DNA of 64,000 nt, taken from assembly GCA_038146985.1 (NCBI GenBank), contig JAYQSQ010000012.1, forward strand, positions 1 through 64,000, written 5' to 3'. The first letter of the stretch is position 1. Each line of letters opens with the position of its first letter. The notes under the pieces were generated by a model. That model did no database searches and was not told where the DNA came from. It worked only from the letters and a program-made list of their open reading frames with translations. This DNA comes from JADHLJ01 sp038146985 (GTDB taxonomy: Bacteria; Pseudomonadota; Alphaproteobacteria; Thalassobaculales; Thalassobaculaceae). Below, piece by piece: positions 17,779 through 25,467 of the stretch. The position numbers and the translations under genes are program-made.

Positions 17779-18763
17779 CCTCGGTGTTCAACACGATGGT
17801 GCTGCCTTCCTCGTCCACGTCAATAGCGATCTCCGTATGTCCCGCCAAGGCCGCGCGGACATCCTGCTGGGACGACTTGGGCACATAGAAAACGAAGAAA
17901 CCACCGCCGCCCGCGCCCAGCAACTTGCCGCCGAGTGCGCCCGCCTCGATACCCCGATCATGCAAGGCGGCAATCTCCGGCGTGGATACCATGGGCGACA
18001 AGAGCTGCTTGTGCGTCCAGCTCGCCCGCAGTAGATGGCCAAGGTCATCCAGATCACGATCCGGGTGCCTCACGATCCTTTCCGCCTCGTCGACCATCTC
18101 GCGCATCGCGGCGAGATCCTGGCGATGGTCGTCGATACGGGCAACGATGTCCTGCGCGACGATATCCGATCGCCGTGTCCGCCCGCTGAAGAACATCATC
18201 AGGTTACCCATCAGCGTATTGCGCCTGTTCTCGGGCATACGGATCGGCGATACCGTGAAGCCGCCATCGGTATGGAAGTCGATCCGGTTCATGCCGCCAT
18301 GCGAGGCCCAGATCTGGTCCTGGCAGCCAACGGGTTCGCCCAGCACCTGTTGCTCGATCCGGATTGCTTCGCTGGCTAATGTCCGGCGATCCAAATGCCG
18401 GCCGCGCATCCGCGCCACCGCATTGATCATGCCGACGGAAAATGAAGAACTGGACCCGATGCCGGACCAGGCGGGCAGGTCGCCATCATGATGAATTTCC
18501 ACCCCTTCATGGATGCCGTAATCGGAGAGGATTCCTCGGACCGCCGGATGGACGATCTCCGCGACCGAATTTACGGTTTCGATCCTGGAATAGACGATCC
18601 TGGACAGATGCTCAAAAAACGGCGGCAGCGCCCGGATGCTGACATAGCAGTACTTGTCGATCGCAAACCCGATCACCGCCCCGCCATGGACATTGAACCA
18701 GGCAGGATAATCCGTGCCGCCGCCGAAAAGCGAAACCCGGAACGGTGTCTTGCTGATGATCAT
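17771..18763 (-). CDS. GHMP kinase, heptose-7-phosphate kinase-like
   Basis: The 330-residue sugar kinase has the N-terminal ISKTPFRVSLFGGGTDYP, the GHMP ATP loop LPAWSGIGSSSSFSVG (residues 96-111) and the C-terminal GALGGKLLGAGGGGFFVFY. This subgroup includes HddA-like D-glycero-D-manno-heptose 7-phosphate kinases, which make the 1,7-bisphosphate on the way to GDP-heptose. With the nucleotidyltransferase at 20.4-21.1 kb it could activate a heptose or related sugar. Fucokinase- or arabinokinase-like specificity cannot be excluded. It overlaps the E1-alpha gene by 8 nt. Confidence 0.78.
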   Translation of the reverse strand: MIISKTPFRVSLFGGGTDYPAWFNVHGGAVIGFAIDKYCYVSIRALPPFFEHLSRIVYSRIETVNSVAEIVHPAVRGILSDYGIHEGVEIHHDGDLPAWSGIGSSSSFSVGMINAVARMRGRHLDRRTLASEAIRIEQQVLGEPVGCQDQIWASHGGMNRIDFHTDGGFTVSPIRMPENRRNTLMGNLMMFFSGRTRRSDIVAQDIVARIDDHRQDLAAMREMVDEAERIVRHPDRDLDDLGHLLRASWTHKQLLSPMVSTPEIAALHDRGIEAGALGGKLLGAGGGGFFVFYVPKSSQQDVRAALAGHTEIAIDVDEEGSTIVLNTEDE

Positions 18764-18818
18764 CTGCTTGGTCCGTCGGTGGGTATGCCCGCGCCTTCAC
18801 CGGCGCCTCGAGAGAAGG

Positions 18819-20381
18819 CTAGCGCGCGCCGACCAACGCCGCCTGATCGCCGGTTTGCGATTGCAATAGCCTTCGAGCAAGCGGCACGCTCCGCATCTGC
18901 TCAATCTCCGCCACCGTTGCCTTTCCGAACTTGCGCGCGACCATGTCAAGATAAGAGGGAGCCGAGAAATACTCCTGGAATGCCTGGTCGCGGAACCGCA
19001 GGACCTCGGCGGCCGTCATTGCTTCGGTCCGTAGCGGCAACGTGTCGAAGGAATGCTGGGAATAACCGGCCCAGGACGACGGCAGTTCCCAGCCGCTCCG
19101 CAGGGCCAAATTGTAAAGCGGCGAACCCGGATAGGCCATTGCCGCATAGAAATTCGCGAACTCACAGTTCAGCTCCAGCGCCAGGTCCAGGGTTTCCCTG
19201 ACACTGTCCGGATCATCGTCCGGAAGCCCGAAGATATAGTTACCGATTACGTTGATGCCCGCTCCCTGAATGGCTCGGACCACGTCGATGATATCATCGG
19301 ATTTCAGGGCTTTACGGGCGCCGTCGCGAACATGGGCGCTCCCGGATTCGATCCCGAGGGCCAGCCACCGAATTCCGGCCCTACGCAGCTTGTCCAAGTG
19401 TCCGGATTTTACCGTGTCGACCCGCGCATAGGCCCAGATATTGAAATCCCCCCCGGCGGCGATCAGGCGGTCGCAGACACCCTCCACATGGGTGTCGTTC
19501 AAGACGAACATCTCGTCGATGATCTTGAAGGTGTGGATGCCGTATTCGTCCCGCAGGTAAGTGATTTCGGCGGCGACGGCATCAGGTGAGCGCCGCCTGT
19601 AGCGGTTGCTCTCGAAAGGCGCGTTGATGCAGCAGAAACTGCAACGATAGGGACAGCCGAGAGTCGTGTAGATCGACGCGTAAGGCAGTCTTGTCTCCGG
19701 GTCGCCCCAACACATCCAGTTGTGGGCCCGATAGGCCTGCATCGGCAGCTTGGTCCAGACATTGCCATGCAGCGCGCCGTCGAGATCTTCGATCAGGGGC
19801 GCGGGCGGATTAACTCTCGGCTTACCGTCGACCCAATGCACCAGGCCCGGCACCTTTTCGAGCCGGGGCGCATTGCCGCCGTCGCGCAGGGCGGCAAGCA
19901 AGGCCGTGACGGTCTCGGGCCCCTCGCCTTTGCAGGCAAAGTCCACGTCCTCCTCTCGCAGCGTCCGTTCCGGCAGAGCGGAAACATGTCCCCCCAGAAT
20001 AAGGATCGGTATCTTCGGATGCCGGGTCTTGATGGCTGTCGCGATCTGTCCCGAAGAAACCATGGATTGCGTGGACGCCGATGGCTGATGTCCGGCGGCG
20101 ACAATCACCACCAAGCGCGGGTTCATCTCGGCCACGCGCCCCGCAACCTCTCCCGAAGAAAGATCCTCCGCGTCACAGTCGATGATTTCGGCCTCGAAAC
20201 CTCGGTCCAACACATGGCCAGTAACGAGCCGGCACCAAAGCGGCGGCTCGATCGCCGTCAGGGCACCCCCAAGCCCTTGATAGATCTTCTCCCGACCACC
20301 GGGATGAATAAGGCAGCAATCCACGAATTTCACTCGTATCGAAAAGGACGAACGCGTTTCCAGGTGGCCGTTTGATGTCAC
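18819..20381 (-). CDS. Cobalamin-binding-type radical SAM enzyme
   Basis: The 520-residue protein has an N-terminal B12-binding-like Rossmann domain (about residues 15-160; ILILGGHVSALPERTL, DFACKGEGPETV). A radical SAM barrel follows, with the iron-sulfur triad C243-x3-C247-x2-C250 (GCPYRCSFC). No DxHxxG cobalamin-ligand motif is seen, which is common in this class. Members perform C-methylations and other radical chemistry, often on sugars, lipids or antibiotics. It starts at a GTG overlapping the upstream nucleotidyltransferase stop (GTGA), so it belongs to the sugar operon. The substrate is unknown. Confidence 0.82.
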   Translation of the reverse strand: MTSNGHLETRSSFSIRVKFVDCCLIHPGGREKIYQGLGGALTAIEPPLWCRLVTGHVLDRGFEAEIIDCDAEDLSSGEVAGRVAEMNPRLVVIVAAGHQPSASTQSMVSSGQIATAIKTRHPKIPILILGGHVSALPERTLREEDVDFACKGEGPETVTALLAALRDGGNAPRLEKVPGLVHWVDGKPRVNPPAPLIEDLDGALHGNVWTKLPMQAYRAHNWMCWGDPETRLPYASIYTTLGCPYRCSFCCINAPFESNRYRRRSPDAVAAEITYLRDEYGIHTFKIIDEMFVLNDTHVEGVCDRLIAAGGDFNIWAYARVDTVKSGHLDKLRRAGIRWLALGIESGSAHVRDGARKALKSDDIIDVVRAIQGAGINVIGNYIFGLPDDDPDSVRETLDLALELNCEFANFYAAMAYPGSPLYNLALRSGWELPSSWAGYSQHSFDTLPLRTEAMTAAEVLRFRDQAFQEYFSAPSYLDMVARKFGKATVAEIEQMRSVPLARRLLQSQTGDQAALVGAR

Positions 20382-21130
20382 ACTTGCCGTGTGGCCGCAA
20401 TAAAATTACCGCGCCCCGATCGGGCCCGCTGAAGACTTTCGGGGGTGCCGATATCAAGAAACCGGAAATCGCCGATATGCGCGCGGACCGATCCGTCCAG
20501 CGCCGCCGGGAACACGTCGAACTCAAGCGAACCGGCCCCTTTTGGAATGCGCTGCTCCAGAAACGCGCGGCTCATCAGGTAGGCGCCTGCATTGACTACA
20601 CCTGGACCGGACCGGCCTTTCTCCGCGAAACCGGTGATTTCTCCGCCAGCCCCGATCATCACCCGCCCGAAGCGCCCGGCATCCTCGACCTCGACACAAA
20701 GCATCGTGCAGGCCGACCGCATGCGCTGGTGAGCCGCAGTGAACCCAGCGACATCGCCATCCAGCAGCGTGTCGCCATTCATCACCAGGACGGTATCCCG
20801 GTCAAAGTACTTTCGGGCAAAGCCGACAGCGCCGGCGGTTCCGAGCGGGGCCGGTTCGACAGACGGGATCAGATCCAAACCCTTGTGCCCAACCCTTTCC
20901 AGATGTTCCGTGACGGCTTCGTGGCGATACCCGAGGCAAAGCACGATGCGCCTGGCGCCCCAACCCGCCAGCCACCGGAGCTGGCTGTCCAGCAGGGTTT
21001 CATCCCCTAAAGGCGCCAGGATCTTGGGCAGCGCACCGAGAGCGTCCCGCACCCGCGTGCCCAAACCACCGGCGAGCAGCGCGATATCGATATCCCCGAG
21101 ACAGTCCTTTTGTCCGGCTGCGTCGGCCAA
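20378..21130 (-). CDS. Sugar-1-phosphate nucleotidyltransferase (HddC/RmlA-like)
   Basis: The 250-residue NTP transferase has the signature IALLAGGLGTRVRDALGALPKILAPLG near the N-terminus and the metal/sugar-site motif LVMNGDTLLDGDVAGF. It ends with the common FLDIGTPESLQRA. It joins NTP and a sugar 1-phosphate to give NDP-sugar. Similarity in type to HddC (GDP-heptose) or mannose/glucose-1-phosphate transferases, plus the nearby HddA-like kinase, suggests GDP-heptose-like product formation. Base specificity (G versus T or C) cannot be read reliably. It overlaps the radical SAM gene by 4 nt. Confidence 0.82.
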   Translation of the reverse strand: MADAAGQKDCLGDIDIALLAGGLGTRVRDALGALPKILAPLGDETLLDSQLRWLAGWGARRIVLCLGYRHEAVTEHLERVGHKGLDLIPSVEPAPLGTAGAVGFARKYFDRDTVLVMNGDTLLDGDVAGFTAAHQRMRSACTMLCVEVEDAGRFGRVMIGAGGEITGFAEKGRSGPGVVNAGAYLMSRAFLEQRIPKGAGSLEFDVFPAALDGSVRAHIGDFRFLDIGTPESLQRARSGRGNFIAATRQV

Positions 21131-21145
21131 GAAGACCCTCCACCG

Positions 21146-22084
21146 CTACAGGTTCGTGTACTGGGTATTGCGAAGCATGCGATAGCCCTTGATCAGTTCG
21201 GCGATTCCGTCGTCAAGGGAATGGTTGGGCCGCCAACCGGTCGCTTCCATGCGGGCGTTCGAGACGATGTAGTCGCGCTTGTCTGGATCTTCGGCGAAAG
21301 CGGCCTCGAGAAACGTGAAAGCCGGCAGCTGAGCCTGGATGCGCTCGCACAATTCGCGCTTCGAAAGATTGGCCTCGCTCAGCCCGACATTGAACGGCCG
21401 CCCGCGCATGTCGTCCCGGTGGTCGATCGTGTGCAGAAACGCGCCGGCGACGTCTCGGACGTGAAGGTAGTTTCGCTTGAAATGCGCCTCGAACAGCACC
21501 AGCGCGCGATCATTCACGGCCCGATAGACGAAGTCGTTGACCAGCAGGTCGAGCCGCATGCGCGGCGACATGCCGAACACGGTCGCGAGGCGCAGGCTGA
21601 CGGCGTTCCCGAAATCCAAGACCGCCGCCTCGGCCTCGACCTTGGTCCGCCCATAGAGCGATATCGGGCGGAGCGGCGACTCTTCGGTGCAGAACGCCCC
21701 CGGCTCGCCGATCCCGTAGCCGCTATTGGTGATCGGCATGGCGACGAACTGATCCGTCGACAGGGATTTCAGCATGCTAGACACCGCGTCGCGATTGACG
21801 GCTTCGGCGGCGACCGGGTCCCGGTCACAGGCCGGCGCCCCGACGATAGCGGCGAGAGGGATGATGATATCCGCCTCGCCCGCGAGACGCGCGACCGTCG
21901 CGGCATCGCGAACATCGGCGTTGACGATCTCCAGAGCCAGATCATGGCACACATGTGCCAGTGAGTTCTGGCGATGCACGAAGGTGTCCAGGACCGTCAC
22001 GCGAAAGCCTCTGTCGAGCAGCGCCGGCACCAAGGTGGAGCCGATGTATCCGGAACCGCCGGTTACGAGAATGCGTTCAGCCAT
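21146..22084 (-). CDS. NAD-dependent nucleotide-sugar epimerase/dehydratase
   Basis: The 312-residue extended short-chain dehydrogenase has the NAD motif ILVTGGSGYIGSTLVPALLDRGF and the catalytic Y-x3-K in ISLYGRTKVEAE, preceded by NSGYG. FKRNYLHVRDVAGAFLHTI and PFNVGLSEANLSKRELCERI are typical of sugar epimerases/dehydratases. It would form a 4-keto or epimerised NDP-sugar in the cytoplasm, which the neighbouring DegT-family enzyme could use. Spacing to its neighbours on the minus strand is 15 and 30 nt, consistent with one operon. Confidence 0.85.
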   Translation of the reverse strand: MAERILVTGGSGYIGSTLVPALLDRGFRVTVLDTFVHRQNSLAHVCHDLALEIVNADVRDAATVARLAGEADIIIPLAAIVGAPACDRDPVAAEAVNRDAVSSMLKSLSTDQFVAMPITNSGYGIGEPGAFCTEESPLRPISLYGRTKVEAEAAVLDFGNAVSLRLATVFGMSPRMRLDLLVNDFVYRAVNDRALVLFEAHFKRNYLHVRDVAGAFLHTIDHRDDMRGRPFNVGLSEANLSKRELCERIQAQLPAFTFLEAAFAEDPDKRDYIVSNARMEATGWRPNHSLDDGIAELIKGYRMLRNTQYTNL

Positions 22085-22114
22085 GGGCCAGTGCCCCTTC
22101 GTTCTGCAATCCGG

Positions 22115-23299
22115 TCAAATGGAATTCGCCCGCCGCAACGTCCGGTCGAGCACCTCATGGGCGAGAGTCAGTTCCGCCGTGAGGTCGACGGGAAAATTCC
22201 CGAGGAAAAAGCCAAAATCGTGGGCCTTCTCCGCGTGCCGCAGATCGCCCACGATCTCATAGTCATAGTGTTTGATGACCGGATGCCTGGTGAAACAGCC
22301 ACCGGTGATGATTCGGAAGCCGATGTCGTTTTCGCGGAAGGCAGCAAAAAGCGCGGACCGATCCGGTCCGAATGCCGGATCAAGCACCACCGGAAAACAG
22401 AAGCTGGAATTGATCCCGTGCTCCCTTTGGATCTGAAACCGGGGGTCGTCGCCGAAGAGATCCTGGAAGGTTTTCAGGTTGCGCCGCCGCAGGGCGATCA
22501 TGTCGTCGAGCTTGTCGAGCTGTACCGCGCCCACGGCCCCGGCCATCTCGGTCGGTCGCACATTGTAGCCTGGCAGGACGAAACGATAGGCTTCGAAATG
22601 CCTGTCTTCGCCGGGCTTGGCAGGCGGCGGGTCCCGGAAATCGCGGGTCCAACCATGCGCCCGCAGACTGCGCAGCAATTCGGCCAGTTCATCCGATTCC
22701 GTCAGCACCATGCCGCCTTCCATGGTGGTGACGTGATGCGAGAAGAAGAAACTGAAGGTGTTCAAGTCGCCATAGGTGCCGGCCAACCGTCCCGACGGCG
22801 TGCGTGCGCCGAGCGATTCGCAGTTGTCCTCCAGCACGTAAAGCCCATGCGCATCGGCAAACGCGCGAATGGCATCCAGATCCGCCGGGTTACCGAGAAT
22901 GCTCACGGGAACGATCATTCTGGTCCGGTCGGTCAAGGCGTCCCGGAGCCGGGAAACGTCGATATTCAGGGTTTCGGGATCGATATCGACGAATCTCAAC
23001 CGTAAACCGTATTGCTGCAACGGGTGGTAGGTGGTGGCCCACGATAGGGCCGGCACGATTACCTCGTCTCCGGCTTTCAACGGGTTGTCGGCCTTGAAGA
23101 ACAGGCTCGCGACGGCGATCAGGTTGGCCGACGATCCGGAATTCACCATGACGGCGTTCGCAAGGCCGTGATAGGCGGCGAACCGCCCCTCGAAGGCCGC
23201 GACCTCGCCTGCCATGGTGAACTGCCGCGACTCGATGACCCGATGCATCGCGGCGATTTCCGCCTCGTCCCAGGTATAGGCCACCAAGGGATATGCCAT
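22115..23299 (-). CDS. DegT-family PLP enzyme with His at the lysine site (ColD/E1-like sugar 3-dehydratase)
   Basis: The 394-residue protein has the DegT/DnrJ/EryC1/StrS fold (NSGSSANLIAVASLF, DEVIVPALSWATT, LYVLEDNCESLGA). The segment holding the PLP lysine in aminotransferases reads SFFFSHHVTTMEGGMV, so His188 replaces it. That substitution defines the dehydratase branch: ColD, which removes the 3-hydroxyl of GDP-4-keto-6-deoxymannose, and E1/RfbH. A PLP/PMP-dependent 3-deoxygenation is therefore more likely than transamination. E1/RfbH also carries a 2Fe-2S cluster. No Cys-rich iron-sulfur motif was noticed here, so ColD-like chemistry with glutamate as amino donor fits better. It is the first gene of the minus-strand sugar operon. 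Confidence 0.83.
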   Translation of the reverse strand: MAYPLVAYTWDEAEIAAMHRVIESRQFTMAGEVAAFEGRFAAYHGLANAVMVNSGSSANLIAVASLFFKADNPLKAGDEVIVPALSWATTYHPLQQYGLRLRFVDIDPETLNIDVSRLRDALTDRTRMIVPVSILGNPADLDAIRAFADAHGLYVLEDNCESLGARTPSGRLAGTYGDLNTFSFFFSHHVTTMEGGMVLTESDELAELLRSLRAHGWTRDFRDPPPAKPGEDRHFEAYRFVLPGYNVRPTEMAGAVGAVQLDKLDDMIALRRRNLKTFQDLFGDDPRFQIQREHGINSSFCFPVVLDPAFGPDRSALFAAFRENDIGFRIITGGCFTRHPVIKHYDYEIVGDLRHAEKAHDFGFFLGNFPVDLTAELTLAHEVLDRTLRRANSI

Positions 23300-23448
23300 G
23301 TCCGTTCCCGCGCAATTTCCGCCCGCCGCGCGGTTATGTACGTCGCTGTCGCCGAGAGCAAGACCGAGATAGCATTTCTAAGGCCGGACCGATCCGGTAG
23401 CATGCCGATCGTTCGACTTGCGGCACGGCAAAGGCGGGAACTTCCGGG

Positions 23449-24129
23449 ATGGCCAATGCGAGCCTTTTCGATCGCGTGATCGGAAAACGCGTCACGCCCT
23501 TCGATTTGGAGGATTTCACCCGCCTTCATGCCACCTTCGAAACCGTCGAGATCGATGTCGGCACGGGCGACGGGCGGCATGTGCTGGACGCCGCGCGGGT
23601 CGAATCCGGCCGGTTGGTCATCGGCATCGACGCGGTCGCCGAAAACATGGCCGAGGCCTCGCGCAAGGCCGCCGCCTCACTCCGCAAGGGCGGGCTCCCC
23701 AATGCGCTGTTCTTTCGCGGCGCGGCGGAGCGTCTGCCGGGACCCTTTGCCGGCCTCGCCGACCTGGTGACGGTGAACTATCCCTGGGGCTCGCTGATGC
23801 GGATCGTCGCGGAGCCGGATGCGGCGGGCCTCTCGGGCCTGCGCGCGCTCTGCAAGCCCGATGGAGCTCTCCGGGTGCTGCTCAACTACACGGTCATTGA
23901 GGACCGCCCGTATCTGGAACGCCTGGGCCTCGGCGCCTTGGCCGATCCGGCCGACAATCCGGACCTGCCGACATGCTACAGATCCTCCGGCTTTGTTCTG
24001 GAAAGCCGCGAGGTGTTCGCGGGAGACCCGCCGGTGCGCACCCGCTGGGGCCGCCAATTGGTGCGTGGTGGTGCGCGCCGCACATTGCTGCTGGAAGCCA
24101 GCGCCACCGAACGCGGAGACGCCGCATGA
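23449..24129 (+). CDS. KamB/NpmA-like 16S rRNA (adenine-1408-N1) methyltransferase
   Basis: The 226-residue SAM methyltransferase has the SAM motif DVGTGDGRHVLDAAR (residues 36-50) and GIDAVAENMAEASRKA. Features specific to the KamB/NpmA group are GGLPNALFFRGAAERLP, TVNYPWGSLMRIV (Trp113) and RTRWGRQLVRGGARRTLLLE (Trp200). In NpmA the two equivalent tryptophans hold the flipped A1408 of 16S rRNA. Methylation there gives kanamycin/apramycin-type aminoglycoside resistance. The gene overlaps the DUF371-RsmI gene by ATGA, and that gene's C-terminal domain also modifies helix 44. It could be a housekeeping rRNA modifier rather than a resistance gene. Confidence 0.75.
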   Translation: MANASLFDRVIGKRVTPFDLEDFTRLHATFETVEIDVGTGDGRHVLDAARVESGRLVIGIDAVAENMAEASRKAAASLRKGGLPNALFFRGAAERLPGPFAGLADLVTVNYPWGSLMRIVAEPDAAGLSGLRALCKPDGALRVLLNYTVIEDRPYLERLGLGALADPADNPDLPTCYRSSGFVLESREVFAGDPPVRTRWGRQLVRGGARRTLLLEASATERGDAA

Positions 24130-25418
24130 ACGGCCGTCGTGGTGCTTCATCAAACAACCGCTGGACTCCGCCGGAACCCGTTGTGATCCGGGCCAAGGGA
24201 CATCCCAATATCCGCGCCACCCACGCCAATACCTTCGAGTTCACACCGGACGCCTCGGTCACCGCGTCGGGAACCTGCATCATCGGCATTCAAGCGCAAT
24301 GGGACGAGGCCGCCCTGCTGACGCTGCGGGGGCCGGTTACGGTCACGCTGCACGCCGGCGGGATCACCGAGACCATTCAAGCGCGGATCAACCCGACCTT
24401 CATCCCAGGCGATCCGCTGATCCTGCGAAAGCATCCTGAGCCACAGCCGCGCAGTCTGTGCATCGCGGCCGATAAAGGCTCGGCAGCTCTCGATCGCGCG
24501 TTGATCGAAGCGCTCCGTTTGCCTGAGTCCCGGATCGAGATGACGGTGGAACAAACCGCCGCTCCGGACGCCGCGGATGGGGCGTTATTCGTCGTTGCGA
24601 CGCCCATCGGTAATGTCGGGGATCTGTCGCCCCGCGCGCGGGCTACGCTTCAGGGCGCGGATTTGATCGTCGCCGAAGACACCCGCACCACGCGCGCGCT
24701 GCTCGGCGCCGGCGGGCCGGAGATGATGTCGCTGCATGACCATAACGAGCGGGACCGCGTCGACCGGGTGCTGAGCCGTCTTGCCGATGCTGCGCGGGTC
24801 GCGCTGGTCTCCGAAGCCGGGATGCCGCTGATCTCGGATCCCGGGTTCGTGCTGGTCCGGGCGGCGGCTGCCGACGGCATTCTGGTCTCGCCTGTGCCGG
24901 GACCGGATGCCGTCACCTCCGCGCTGGCCATCTCCGGACTGCCCGCCGACGATTTCCGCTTCATCGGCTTCCCACCCCGCAAGCCCGGCGACCGAAGGAA
25001 GACACTCGCCGGTCACGCCGGCGCGCCCTACAGCCTGGTGTTCCTGGAAGCCCCGCAACGGCTTCTCGACACGCTGTCGGACCTGATCGGCGAACTGGGC
25101 GACCGCCGCATCGCGGTGTGCCGAAACATGACCAAACCCGGCGAGGAAGTGATTCGCGGTCGGACCAGCGAAGTACTGGAAGTCCTGCGCGCTAGGGATG
25201 CCGTCAGGGGGGAATTCACCGTCGTTGTCGAGCGCGCGGAGACGGCAGGCAACGCCGTAACCTCGGGCCTCAGCGAAGACCTCCGGCGCATGGCCGAAAG
25301 CCTCATCGAAGACGGCGTGCCGACCAAGGCCATCAGCGCCGCCCTCGCCAAGGCTACCGGTGCTGGTCGGCGGGAGATGTTCCAGATCGTTCTGGGACTT
25401 AAAGGAGAGGCGGATTGA
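24126..25418 (+). CDS. rsmI: DUF371-RsmI fusion: 16S rRNA cytidine-1402 2'-O-methyltransferase
   Basis: The 430-residue protein has two domains. Residues about 19-143 match DUF371, a family best known from archaea: GHPNIRATHANTFEFT, GTCIIGI, then RSLCIAADKGSAALDRALIEAL. Residues about 152-430 are a complete RsmI-type tetrapyrrole-methylase fold: GALFVVATPIGNVGDLSPRA, VAEDTRTTRALL, SEAGMPLISDPGFVLVR, SPVPGPDAVTSALAISGLP. RsmI 2'-O-methylates C1402 in the ribosomal decoding centre. The linker is only about 8 residues. The start at 24126 overlaps the KamB-like gene by 4 nt; in-frame sequence further upstream belongs to that gene. The role of DUF371 is unknown; RNA or subunit binding is only a guess. 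Confidence 0.85.
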   Translation: MNGRRGASSNNRWTPPEPVVIRAKGHPNIRATHANTFEFTPDASVTASGTCIIGIQAQWDEAALLTLRGPVTVTLHAGGITETIQARINPTFIPGDPLILRKHPEPQPRSLCIAADKGSAALDRALIEALRLPESRIEMTVEQTAAPDAADGALFVVATPIGNVGDLSPRARATLQGADLIVAEDTRTTRALLGAGGPEMMSLHDHNERDRVDRVLSRLADAARVALVSEAGMPLISDPGFVLVRAAAADGILVSPVPGPDAVTSALAISGLPADDFRFIGFPPRKPGDRRKTLAGHAGAPYSLVFLEAPQRLLDTLSDLIGELGDRRIAVCRNMTKPGEEVIRGRTSEVLEVLRARDAVRGEFTVVVERAETAGNAVTSGLSEDLRRMAESLIEDGVPTKAISAALAKATGAGRREMFQIVLGLKGEAD

Positions 25419-25467
25419 GAGAAACTCTCGCCATGATGCCGCCAATGTTTATCGGGACAACCCCGAC

